From Trichoplax sp. H2 (Eukaryota; Placozoa; Uniplacotomia; Trichoplacea), in assembly GCA_003344405.1 (NCBI GenBank), contig NOWV01000196.1, positions 1 to 64,000 of the forward strand: a DNA stretch of 64,000 bases. Direction: 5' to 3'. The notes under the pieces are model-generated. The model was not told where the DNA came from. It was given only the letters and a program-made list of their open reading frames with translations, and did no database searches. A program made the translations under genes and the position numbers. Shown piece by piece: positions 37,557 to 50,375 of the stretch; within the stretch, counting starts at the first letter, position 1; the number at the start of each line of letters is the position of its first letter.

Positions 37557-39879
37557 GTCCTCCTTCGGTACTTTGTTGAAAAATGATCATAGGCAATACT
37601 GGAGTTAATGAATACTAAATAAACACTAATCAAGTCATATGATTAATCCCAAAGTAACATCAATATCATGTATCAAGAAGAATAATAACAGATCTCGTGA
37701 TTAAATTAAATAATTATCTGATTTTAATACATTCAATACGTCATGTCAACTAGCTAATTGTAGCAATAAATTAATACTGAGTGGAAATAAATGTAATTCC
37801 GCGATGGGAGAGATGAGACTGCATAATGAGTGAAGTCGTCGAGTTTCTTCAGTCGATGCGTTCTTATTAGAGCAAATCAGTTCATATATTACAAAAAATC
37901 GGTGAAATGTTGTAGCTGCTTGTAATTTATGTTCGTGATAGTATTTAGTTATAAATAATTACTGTACAGTACATTCATGAACGCTTAAATACATAGATAG
38001 TAGATGTAGTCACGGTATTGGCTATCAGTTTAGCGATCAAGATTGCTCTCAATTGAAAGTAAACTATTTTTCTAGTTTAGAGAGAATGAAACCGTTATGC
38101 AGCATAGAGAATTATATCTGCCTTCAAGTAGAATAAATGCTCTATTTGATCAAACTTTCAGATATACTCTCTGACTGTATTAGCTACACTGATAGCACTT
38201 ATAAATCGATCCATGTAAATTATCTTTACTTTAATGAAATTTGGGAAAATTTAGTTAGAAATAGAGTTATCAATTTAAAAAGGGGATTATAAAAGCTAAA
38301 GGACATGTTCAGAAATTACAGAAATGATTTATAGCGAGAAGAAATGTTCGTAGAAAATCTGCGATCTTCTCGCTTAAATGGTAAAAATCATCACGATCTG
38401 AAAACGTAAAATTCCCAAAAATGACCGAAGTAATTCACGTTATTTTACATTATAAAAAAAAAATCAGAAATCTGATAAACCCCTTTATATTTTTGTATGA
38501 CAATCATAAGAAGTGTATAACGCAATAAATCTAGAAAATAGAATGAGGAAATCATTTATTGGCTTATAGTACAAGAATAGTAAAAAGTTGGCAAGTCTTG
38601 AATTTTAATCTTAAAATTAGATAGAAAAGTTAGACAACAGTATAATAAGAAGATGCGAACAATGTTCTAACATCTTAAAGAGAAATTAGCAATCAAATAA
38701 CGCATCAAAATAACAGCCAATAAAAAAATCTTCACAATCAAGATTAAATGTTGAATAAGCCAAGAAATAAGGAACACTCATGGTAGTTATGGCTCTTTAA
38801 ATTATTCAATTTCATAATTGCAACCTTCCGTTAGCGACATATTTATTCTGTTTCTTGACAGTCGCTAAGCTTTGATCGATTATAATGACTTCATAAGTTC
38901 TCTTTTCTATATCAATATTTCAAAACCTGAAACATAGCTCAAGCTAAACTTCAGCATCTTTAATCTTGTCTGCGATATATAGCTTGAACCATGGTATATT
39001 GAAATGTAGTCAGTTTAAATCTAGTGCAAAGAATATTGTAAACTGTTTTGATTCTTTGTAAACCAAGTGTAGAAGATTTAAGCTTTCTATAAATTAATCA
39101 TAAGGCTTGCTTATGCAAATTTGAAACTGTATTTACTATTATAGGATGAAGATAAACTGCAATTTCTTGATATTCCAGCCAATAAACTCCATTTTACTTC
39201 TATCCTAATCATTCATAAATCTATCTTCTATTATATCAGTTTGTAATGATTGAAATTTTATTCCTTAAGAATTATAGCAGAGATGGAGCTAGCCCAACTT
39301 GATACAGCATGTAAGTGAATTCTATTCCAACAAGATAATCAGATTCAGATATTTTATAAATGGTTCGATCAAAATTATGTATTCCTATGTGATATACATA
39401 CGCATTATTGGAATAAGCTTAAATTTAAATAAAATTCTATTTGGTGCATTTTATCAAGTATCAAAATAAGTTTTTGTTAGATCGATGACTCAATTAAAAG
39501 GATAATATCTTTGAGCACGATGATTTAAAGATTTATGTATTAGCTTAGTAGTTAATTTCTGAGGTGAAGCACAATAATATACGGTATCCACTATAGATTT
39601 TGTGTATTATTTTAAACATTTAAAAAATAATTATGCATTGAACATTAATAAGTTAGCAAAAGGTAACAAATTTTAGCAACTAATTCAGTTGTGGTGATAT
39701 TGTATACCTTTTTTGCAGTGAATTGAACATACTCTTTACCATTACAGTAATAAAGTAAATTACAAACTTAAATTTAAGCTTTGCCTTGGATATCTATTAA
39801 TAGAAGAAAAATATTTTGTAAAAGGTAGTCAATACTAAGCGTGCAACAACGATTGATAAAAGTTGGAGGTTAAGATTTG
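37557..39879. other. Intergenic, no supportable gene
   Basis: Lies between the 5' end of D3 and the 3' end of D4, both on the minus strand, so it should hold the D3 promoter. It is AT-rich throughout. I see no exon, RNA gene or clear repeat. Confidence 0.55.
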
Positions 39880-42800
39880 TTATGGCCATCTTTCATATAA
39901 GTCGATACAAGTTCGCTGTACCTGTCAATATAAAAAGTTTATGGACAGCATTTGAAAACTTGATCAATGTAATCTTTGATACCCTTATTCGTACGTCTTG
40001 CCTACCTCAAAATTAGGTGGTCTCTCTTGTGTTGTTTCTGCTAGACACCAAGCAGCTAAATTCAAAAGTTTCTTTCTTGGGCGGTAGATATCTATCTTGG
40101 TAATTGCAACTTTCCAGGAAATTCGCTTATCTTTCAACTTTTTCCAGTTTTTATGAGATGCATGCATTAAATAGTCTCTCTAATAAAGATATCATAAAAC
40201 AAATTAGATCATTTTCTGTATCAGTCTTTCAAAGAAACTGATTAATTATTATAGTTTAGGGAAGAAATCTCAATTAATGCCCGATAATGTGAAAGTATTT
40301 ACTAGCATAGATGGCCTTCTTTTCTTAACAAAAATCGGTTCACCAGATACCAATTCTAAGCAGATCTAAATACATATAATTAGATACCTATATTAGCAAA
40401 GTGTCTATTTGCTGTATGCTATACCAAATGCATTACTTACAGCCCCGAAACTATAAATGTCGTTTGCAGGAATTACTTTACCACAAAGAGCTTCATTACA
40501 GCAATAGCCAATCTTGCCTACATGAGATGGTAAGGTACTTTGCGCGTGGACACTTCCAGTGAAATCTAAACATCCATCACTTATTTTGGCAGATCCATTA
40601 TTATCTATCAAGACATTGGTACTGGTAGATAGAAAAATGTATTATAGATTGCTATTAAAACAGTCTAGCTTTAGTTAATTGCAGTGCAAGAGATGTAGTA
40701 TCACTTTAAAATTACCTTGTTAAGCAATTGTGAACTACGTTGCTATCGCGCAAGTAGCAAAGTCCGTTGATAACATCTTTAAGTATTGAAAGACGTTCCT
40801 TACATTGAGGCAGTTTATCTCCCTATTTTTTTAAAGATATACCGTAAAAATTCAGGCATATAATTTCATTGAGTGCCTTGATTTTGCTTTGTAAGGATTA
40901 AAATTACTATGGTTATCAGAATGTAATCCAAAGTTTAGTAAATACTGAACTTTTAGTGTCATTAGCTGCCGAAGTGAATAAGGTAGATATTCTTGTAATA
41001 GACCTCCAAGGTGAACATGGTAAGAATATGTAATTCGTAAGCTTTCATGATTTAGCCTATGGAAAAAGATTGATACAGAAAGATGAGGAGTGTAAGCAAT
41101 GTTACTAAAACTGGTGCCTTGATATCGTCCAATTTCAATTGCATTTACTCCTATTGTATATTCTTATTCTTTTTTTAAGATATTAAACAGGGGAATACTT
41201 TGATGGCTTGCATTATCATGCTCTAAAATAGTAACTAATTCTATTACAAATTTATCATCTACCTAAAATTTTATCAAAATGTGAACGGAAATGCCTTAAT
41301 AGATATTAACATGGCAGATACTTTTCATCATGCAGAAATGCTTCTACTCTAGCAGTATTCTTGCAGTCTACCCGAGATATCACACATTTCGATAGAATTA
41401 TGAATTAAAATTTCCTAATCTATATTAACATGATTACAATATACTTTGTCGTGTGTAAGTACTTTTACTCCACTTTCATTATGTAATACAGTTTTATTTA
41501 CTTTATAATATACTAGTAAACTGGTTAATTAAAGCACCCTCAATATCGAAAAGATTCTGGAATGAATGTCCTAAACTGGATTTATTTAATTAGTTTTCAA
41601 ATAATCGAGTAGAATTTTATTTAATCCCATAGAGCAGCTATAACTGGATAAAATGTTTATCGAAAGTATCATGGAAATGAACTTTCTTAATTTATATTAG
41701 TCTGATTAGCTTTCTCATTTTCGACTACTTCCTGTTCTTAAAGCTTACTGTAGTATCATATTTACCTATAGTTAGCGTCAGTATCTATAGATATATGCAA
41801 TAAACTTCTTTAGTTAATGCTAAGTACTTATATAATTATAATAAAGAGTTTTATTCGCTCCTATGGCAAACTTATATTTTAACCTATACTTAATGTACGA
41901 CCAGAAATCGAATCATTTTGCAATCGTATCTACTCTTGCAAGATAGTTATCTTGTAAATAACATCTCATCAATATCTGATGGTATTATTGAAAGAACTTA
42001 CCTGAGTAATTGCTCTATCAATTGATCTTTATCCGATAAATAACTGCTCATCTAATTTTGGACGACAAAAAATCAGAAATTCCGTTAAATTTTTTTTATT
42101 CCTATTTCAGCAAAAAATAAAGTACTAATAATGTCAGCTTTAGCTCTATCCCCGATAGGTTTAACTATTCTAGATTAACTAGGTTACACATCCAAAAATT
42201 GAAAGATCTATGCTGAATAGAGAACAATAACTAGGTTTCGGAACAATTCGATCAATAAACTCTTGTAACACTGTAGTAATTCTATTTGCTAATAGCTGTG
42301 GAGTTTAAGAATGAATACCAAAGAATCGAAACCTTTTGGCGATAATGTAAGTGATAATAACGGAGTGTGGATTAAAGGACATTGTCTTAGTCGTGCTACA
42401 GTACTAAAAATTACTCTTGCTACTGCCTACAGTTGTCTTGAAGGCAAAACCTTGCTCTGATAGGCATGTTTAATGACGATTACTATACTTATAGGCATAA
42501 TAATCGCCATTTAATAAAATCTATCAAAGCCATCTTGGGTTACATCCAATCTAATGGAAATAGTTTTCTATAACGATGAATTACCGTACATAAAGATGCA
42601 GCAATGCAAAGGAATATCACTATTTACGTCAATGTTGATAAATTTGGTAAAAGAAAGACAAAAACGCAAAAATTTCACCATTATGTTAAGAATTAGATGC
42701 TGCCATCAGTACTGTGTATCTAAGCACTTGAAAAAGGAAGTAAAATTTATAGTATCGTTCAAGACATTCCTTTAGTTTTTACTGTTCTAATGTGTCGTTG

Positions 42801-44953
42801 TATCAGAGGAATGAAAGTTTACTGCTCTAACCATTTTAATATTGCGATACTGTAGTCGTATTGCCTAAAGTTTGTCTTAAAGGCAAGACCCTGCACTGAT
42901 CGGCAACTTCAGTGACGATTATTATGCTTATAAACCGAATTAATATCATTTAAAACCTATCAAAATCGTCTTGGCTTAAATACAATTTAACAGAAACACA
43001 GTAGTTATTCATAACGATGAATTAGTTTATACAAAGATGTGCCGATGGAATGGAGTATTACACTATTTACATCAATGTTGATAATTATGGTAAGAGAAAG
43101 ACAAAAAAAACGTAATAAATATATGATTACTATAAAGGAATTAGTTGCCATTATTAATGCTGTCAACTAAGTACTTAATAAAGGAAGGGAAATTTATGGA
43201 ATCGTTCAAGGCGCTCCTTTAGTTATTAGTTTTCTAATGTGTCATTCTATTAGCAGAATGATAGTTTACTGCTCTAACCTTTCTACTATTGTCTTTGAAC
43301 TTATAAGCAGAACATGTACTTCTAATTGGAAAATATTAGATGAGAAAAGTGGTTACAGTAAGAGATTCGTTATAAGTGGACAGAGTCAATTTCATTGCTC
43401 TAAAAGATCCAATATTTCTCTTAATTTATAAACTGAATATGCAGTTTTAATTGGCAAATATTAGAAGAGAAAAATGGCCATATCGACAAATAGAAAGTTC
43501 AGTTTCTTGCTGTTCAGAAAACAGTGTTGGTCTAGACAATATTACGGTTATATCACATAGTTTGTTCAATTCATTGATGAAGTATTTGCTAATCAACGAT
43601 TAAAGAATGGAATTGATTAGTAAACCGATCACAATGTTCATTAGTTGGATAATGGAGAGAATTTAAATTGCCTTGGATTAAAAACTGATAGTAAACTGCG
43701 TGACGAATGAAAATGGTTAATATCGTTTATGGAAAAATTAAAATAGTGGAAGTGTGGGATAGACGTCGTCGAGCATCATCCTCTTTTATGTGTAATAAAG
43801 TGTTTTCCAAAAAATAAAACAAGAATCAGTTTCCTGTAAACCTTACTTTATTGCATCGATTAAGTTCGTCTTTCAAATACCAAGGACTATCTATTTTCCG
43901 TCCATCATTTTAATATTAAGCTAATTTGGGGCTGAATGACGATACGAAATGCCTATTTTATTGGTTTGATCAGGGTAAAAACATGTAGATGTTGTACCTT
44001 GTTTTAAGTCTACAGTATAGTACATCACCAATTTGAATATCTTTAACGTAAATACGTTGTTTAAGATAGGTAAAATGTGAGCAAATAATTGTGTTCGAAC
44101 CCCTTATTCCCAAGTTAAAATGATCTACGAGCAACTTTAGATGGGGTTGACTGACTTGGGTTAGAAACAAAAATTGTTTTGATACAGACCATGATATATC
44201 ATTATGAATTTAAGAATTCGTTTAAATTATTATAACTGGCGTATAGTTTCAAGTGCTAGTATAGCAATTGAGAATAGAATATCTTAATAGAAACATTCAT
44301 TAAATGATCTACAACAGAATTTACCTCTGGTTTCCATTTTTTAAACGCTGAAACTTTACCATCGATAGTAATTCTATACGTAGTGCTAAAGAAGCCCGGT
44401 AGCGCCAACGCTTTCTTAATGGCTGATTGAATCGCCTAAATCAGAATGCGAACTATATTGAGTGCACCGAAACTCAAATTGATTCTATCCATTTCTAATA
44501 GCATTATTGATTGTGTAAAACTCAATACCCGTATAGTCATCTCTCAAGGAACTTACAGAGTCCGATGGAGGAGCTTGATCATCGTTATCCCCGATTGGTG
44601 AATAATCATTTGCTTTAGGTACATCAGCATAGATGACACTAGCTCGAAAGAGTCTTGAAAAGCAATTCAACCAAGGGCAACAACCACCCTAATACCGTAT
44701 CCATAACCGAATAAAATGATGTCAAAGCCAAAATTAGTATTTTACCTTATTCATAGTGGCTGCAACTATCACTTATCCGTATTTCAACAAGCGTTTTAAA
44801 TGCAGTAGCAATCATCTATTTTAGCCTATTCTATCATCAGTGATGGAACGAGACGTTGGGCATTAATCTACAGTATTTCAAGTTTTTACAACTTACGTGA
44901 CATGGCTCATCCTGATCTTCATATTGGATATTTCCTGTAGACCGTGGTTCCAT
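39880..44953 (-). CDS. D4: DGC-type pseudokinase, 340 aa, 10 exons
   Basis: Exons: 44897-44953, 44557-44688, 44325-44435, 42002-42051, 40951-41056, 40716-40822, 40441-40621, 40303-40365, 40006-40179 and 39880-39921. It starts MEPRSTGNIQYEDQDEPC. Exon 2 begins GGCCPWLNCF, a cysteine-rich candidate acylation patch. The glycine loop is the most worn of the four (ALPGFFSTTY), but AFKKW keeps the lysine (about 95). The alpha-C Glu position is Leu. HRD is HNC (about 183-185), DFG is DGC (about 203-205), and APE is CNE. ANDIYSFGA and QERP remain. The alpha-C exon is one codon shorter than in D1-D3 but joins in phase through a split Arg codon. It lies 2.3 kb downstream of the N-lobe exon, across an intron full of duplicated sequence. 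D4 has no facing K gene in this window. Confidence 0.87.
42396..43280. repeat. Tandem duplication R5 inside the long D4 intron
   Basis: Two diverged copies of about 440 bp lie head to tail, at about 42396-42835 and 42842-43280. Both run from gtyttraaggcaa-accyt through atcaatgttgataa and gg-aagaaagacaaaa to tttactgctctaacc. A shorter pair of related blocks follows near 43296-43380 and 43428-43500. Frames in the sense direction are broken by stops. It probably derives from a mobile element that I cannot name. Confidence 0.65.
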
Positions 44954-45545
44954 GTTTTTAATCAATGGTATCAATCGGCATGAAATAAAGACATCTTGCC
45001 ACGGAAGAGTGGCACAAAATTGGTCAAAACTAGGAGCAACAGTCTAGTGTCGTTGACAATTTTAAAAGTGTTTTGAAAATTAACTCTGGCATCACTTGAC
45101 GGTAGTTTTCCATGTTAATATTATTAGATAAAGAAAACGAATGAATGGGCACCCTACTGTGACTTCCATCACGTGATATCGATCAGGCTGATAAGAAGAA
45201 TGAATATAAATCGAAGGTATTGTCCTCCACGAGGGGAACAATAGCACTAGACAATAGGCGGAGAGGGCAGTAGGCAGGCCATCGTGAAAAAACTTTTATG
45301 CCGGTGTTTGCTATCTATAAGTTCACTTTAAAAAGCTTCATTTTGACACCAGGATTTCGAGATGAATTTCTAGGATGTCCAATATGGACTAGAATCTGTT
45401 TTCTTTATAGCTTCCTACCAGCTTATTAATCTCTAAAATGAACAAAACGATAACGATTAAAGATAAATTCGACTAAAACAGCGTCTCTTCGTCTCTATTG
45501 GAAGTGAATAGTATCATAAAATTTGGCGTAATATCTGATAGATTA

Positions 45546-46445
45546 CTCTTTCCCTATCTCACAAGTTGATCTAATTCTGGCGTCATCATGTAACAGCTTG
45601 CAATATCGTATATTGAACTTGGTTACGATTTAAAAATGATCAACTAGGTTCTTTGAATCAAGTTCATCATAAGATTGTTTCTTACTTCTTAAATCTTGCA
45701 ATAAAGTACTGTTTCTATTCCTACTCTGAAACAATCACTCAATAATTTGTCTCTCAATGCAGTGGATAAGAATAGTTTACGGGTTTTACTTCAAATACTT
45801 GTTCAATATCAAATTAGCACTTAGACCAAGTAAAACTATAAGTAGCAAGATCTTAAACTGAACTCTCTTCCTGAAAATGTCAGCGTTTAACATCTTTCAT
45901 TTCAGACTATTAAAATGGTTATTTTAAGTAGTAATGTTGTAGTACTTCGTCAGCAAAGCGACGGGTTATAGGTGTACTTCTCATTATTTATACTTTACTC
46001 TTTTCCCATTTAAGTTGATCTAATTCTAGCGTCATCATGTTAACTGCTTACAATCTATATTGAACTTGGTTACGATGTAGAAATGATTAACATGGTTCTT
46101 CGATTCGAGTTTATCTTAAGATTGCTTCTTACTTCTAAAATCTTGCAATAAAGTACTTTTCCTATCCTGGCCTTAAACAGTTACTCAATAATATAATATG
46201 TCTCCAAATGTAGCATATAAAATTGTTTTCTTACTTCAAACATTTGTAAAATATTAATATAGTAAATTTAGACCATGTAAAACTACACATAGCTAGATCT
46301 TAGACTGAGCTCCCTTCCTAAAGGAGTCAGCCTTTTATATCCTTCATTTAGGACTATTAAAACTGCTACTTTAAGTAACAATATTGTGACTCATGCTCCG
46401 TCAGTAAAGCGACGTGGTGCAGGATTAGTTCTCATTCTAGCCTGC
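45546..46445. repeat. Tandem duplication R3, two copies of about 440 bp
   Basis: Copies at about 45546-45985 and 45996-46445 share the order aagttgatctaattct, ttgaacttggttacgat, tcttgcaataaagtact and gacta-ttaaaa. Both end with cagyaaagcgac. Divergence is moderate. There is no long open frame in either copy. Confidence 0.75.
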
Positions 46446-47384
46446 AGTTATCTTCTCTAAATTATCCACTAACAGCACTCGATAATCCTATAGTCTTGTA
46501 CTTTATTACACCCGCCTAAATGTGATTTGTATGACAGCTAGCCAATTCAGGTCTAGCGCTGCCATCTCACTTGTAATTATCGAGATCACACCATAGAATC
46601 TATATTCCTACAAATTGATGATCACGATTTATCGGCATGTCGTTTTCTACTAAAAAAATGAAATGTGCAAAGTTTATTCGGTCAACTTAATCGGTCATCC
46701 ACTTTTGTTTTGACCATGTCTATTCCTCATATAAAATCAAACGAAATGGCTGTTGTTCTCTTTTACAATCTAGCAATGGTCAGCAAGGTTTTTTCGATTC
46801 TAATCCACCTTAAGATAGATTCTTGTTACTTACCGTACATCTCCGTTGTTGTAGTTTCTTCAAAAATAAAATGATCATGGTCTAGTTGGTAATGAATTTA
46901 TATGTTTTGACGTAGTGTACATCTCGCCAAAAAAATTACAGTTCTCGTCTACAAACTAGAATTGATCAATAAGGTACTTTAATTCTCCTCTTTCCATCAA
47001 TAAAAACATGTCGAGGAACTGAAACAAAGCCTTACTGGTATTATATTACATACGGTAATATGATGGATTCCTTACTTATGATCAATCGAGATTTAGCGGC
47101 GTTCTTCAAAAAGATTTCATTGTAGTTGATACAGCTAGCCGAAATTATGGTTTAGCAAATCATTTTTTTGTTCTGGATAATACTGTAAGAAACTATGTAG
47201 GAATAATCATCTCCTAACGGTAAAACAACGAAGCTTTATTCCATGTCTATTCTTCTACAGTAAGAGAATTGATCATGTTAATATTGTAAGCATGAATTAG
47301 CTAAGCCGTAACGGTAAACCCGTCAAGATCTGTTGTCTACTTCTTTTAACATGAATTATTGTAGTCATTGTAGAATGCAGCTAC

Positions 47385-47908
47385 TCCACTTAGCAGGGAA
47401 TCTTCTTAAGGTCTGAATGGAACAATTGTAGACTAATGCTTACTAATATCTTAACGTAATATTCAGTTACGACACTAATTTTATTCGCGCGGAAACTAGC
47501 TTGCAGCTCAAGAATAAAGGTACCTATTAGTGTGTTGCAGCCGATACGATAGTACATGCCTTTATGATCTGTTATAATTCTAAGGATACAATAAAAGATA
47601 CCTTTAGTTAGAATTATTACTTACCCCATTTCAATCTAAGCAGTATAGAATATAATCGCTTAGCGGGGTATCCTCTTAACGTCTAAATGGAACAATTGTA
47701 GACCGATAATTATTATGCTATAGCGCAATAATCTATAACGACATTAATTTTTAAGCATGGAAGCTTGATTGCTGCTAAGAATCATGGTATCTATTGGTGT
47801 ACTAAAGTCGATAAAATTTGAGTATATGATCTGCTATGATTCTACAGATACGATACAGGATGCCGTCAATTATAATTATTAGTTACCTCCAATTTCATTC
47901 TAAGCAGC
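47385..47908. repeat. Tandem duplication R4, two copies of about 260 bp
   Basis: Copies at about 47385-47643 and 47645-47908 share tggaacaattgtaga near the start, a common middle, and ttaccyc-atttca-tctaagcag at the end. No coding potential was recognised. R4 lies 1 kb from R3 and may belong to the same decayed insertion. Confidence 0.7.
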
Positions 47909-50375
47909 AAAATAGGCGTTAATGGGAACAGGTAAAGTTAATGAACCAAAGTCGATCGGACATACTAATGTGGAAGTCACTAGTAATCAATCCTAACTCC
48001 GAAATTATCTGAGATTGATAGTTTTAAAAATAAAGACAAAAAATACGAACCTATTTCGCATGAATCCTTCATCAACTACAGTATAAGAAGGTACTACTAG
48101 GAATATCTGTCATTTTTCCTAACGCTTACCCAAAAATTATATTAGTTCATATAAAAAGGCATTTACGCTTTTTGCATCAAATTTTTTTAAAGCCTCCAGC
48201 TTTTTACAGATATGAAGAAAGCCGTAGTACTATTAGAATACTTAGTATTTCACAGAATGCCTCCAATTAATTCGTGATATCGGTAGTTTTTGCATTGAAA
48301 TTGAGGTTTATACTAAATCTAAACCCTAATCATCGGTCTATAGGTGTTTAGCTAGTGATCTAAAATTTCGCATAAACTTTCAAAAAGTGCAAAAAAATAC
48401 GATACTACTAGAGTTGGTGCTAGAAGATTTCTGCTTATATAGTCAGATGAATCTTGCAACAAAACAGAGAAGAACTGCTCGACATTCGTTAGAGATAACG
48501 AAAGAACACTTTGCTCTTCTAGTTTCATAATTATACTAGCATAAATCTGCAAATAATTTAGAAAACTATGGTAAAATAGTGTTGGAGACGGTAAAAGAAC
48601 ATTTGCTTTCACTGTAGCATATTTTATTTTAAAATTCAGTACATAAACAAACGATTGAAAAACACTCTTATAAGACAACATCGTAAAGTGAATGAGCCAA
48701 AACATGTCAATAAATGAAATTCCTTAGAGGTCTTCAATTATATATGTGTAGAATATTACTTTATATACTTTTATCCAACCTTAAAACAGTGTTCGTATCT
48801 CATAGATAGCCGATAAGCATAGGACTTTAATTACTTCATAAAAACCAAATTTTAACATGTTGAACAGTACTAACACTTTAGGCATAGTTTTATATGGTAG
48901 TCCATTGCCAAGGAAAATAAAAATTTTCGTAACTATTATTAAGATGATAGGAATGATGCGATCATAGAATTTCGATGTAAATAGGATTGTCAATTTGCAA
49001 GGTTATATTCATTTCGGTGATAGATAGCGTTGAATATGATTAGTTGAGGAGAAGAATAAACATCTTTTCCTTCAACTTCACAAATTGAATTTACTCTTAT
49101 AACATTATTGAAAATGATCGATTAAAGCCAGTATCTCTTAACAAATGAATTATTCGTAAATTCATATGGATTTAGCAATTGTATCAGTTTCGATAATTTT
49201 TTATATAGGGAAAGCTTTAAGGTAACATATTCAGTTGCATATTAAATGAATACGCTCTGTGCAATTAAGTTAAACTCAATTTTTCTTTATGTTTAACTAT
49301 GTCAAAGAGTTTTGCGCCTTATAATTTAATGTCTCCATTTTCTTTTTCAGGATGTTGTATAATTATATATGTCAGCAGGTAAATTTATCTGAAAGATTAA
49401 CTGGTTTGTAGCTATAAAGATATTTAACGAATATTTTTTAAGAGTTTGCTAATACTTGAATTATTGCAATAACATCAAATTTCTTTCCATATCTATTTTA
49501 AGCTGATGAAAGTCTATTGTAACATTAAACGTTAAATTAACGCCCAAAACCGAAAATAATCACCAGGCTGTTGTATTGATCTAAAGAATAAATTCCTACC
49601 TTGATGAAGGTGAATCTTAGACAATAAATGGAGGTAGGAGTTGAGAATAGATTTCAAATTGCGCTTAGCAAAAAATTTTAGGATCAATATTATATCTATT
49701 TCTCATTGTAGAAGGATAAAAATGGCATTAAAAATTAAAGGATTGCGGCTGGCTTACGACTATCGAATTGTTTTAAAAGTATCAAGTGTAGTCTTTTTTT
49801 AACAGCCAATGCTGCAAGTAAAAATGACGTCTGTATCCCTTTGCTTAAAGAAATGGTTAGAATGGCTATCTTAAGACATTCACTACCATTGATTTAGCTG
49901 TATTGAACCAAATAATAGCCCCAATACTATCAAGATGTTACAGTTGTGGCCAATTTTTTACTCTTGTATCGATGAATTACTTCTTGAGATTCGCCGTAGT
50001 CGAATAAGCGATGCTAAATAGTTTACAATCTATGATGATGAAGAAATAAAGCAGTGAAATAGTTGCCGATGGAATTTGCAACCTAATGATAGTAAAGCTA
50101 ATGTGATATGGCAGAAAAGCATTAAAAACTTGGCTTACGAAAACAATTTATAATTAATGTAATGGAGGGGAAAGAAAGAGTACAATATTGGCATGTGAGA
50201 ATGATTTACTATTCTGATGTCACATTTTGAAAAAAAAGTGAAATTTTTGCCTATTAAAATATCTATAGCCAAATGTAATGTAGGAGAAGGTGGTAAACTA
50301 TTTATTTACCAAATAATTAAATGCCCAATAAGATATAAAAAAAATAAAGTGCAAAATACTTGTCTGCAAAACAAT

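Larger units (their letters stand above)
44954..50375. other. Gene-poor stretch with decayed tandem duplications
   Basis: 5.4 kb between the D4 start and the K4 3' end. Two tandem duplications (about 45546-46445 and 47385-47908) are listed separately. On the minus strand, a 118-codon frame (48352-48705) and a 71-codon frame (48781-48993) lie close together and are rich in hydrophobic residues (RIIPIILIIVTKIFIFLG in the second). They could be fragments of a membrane-protein gene, but I found no splice pair joining them and recognise no family. Confidence 0.45.

Noticed and set aside
41212-41262. Minus-strand exon-like frame VDDKFVIELVTILEHDN that looked like the D4 alpha-C exon
   Set aside because: It lacks a GT donor and cannot join the next exon in phase (a stop results). 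A better exon at 42002-42051 has both splice sites, the right phase and the family pattern.
42554-42775. 73-codon plus-strand frame inside the D4 intron as a gene
   Set aside because: The duplicated copy at about 43000-43220 does not keep this frame open, so it is not under coding constraint. Treated as part of repeat R5.
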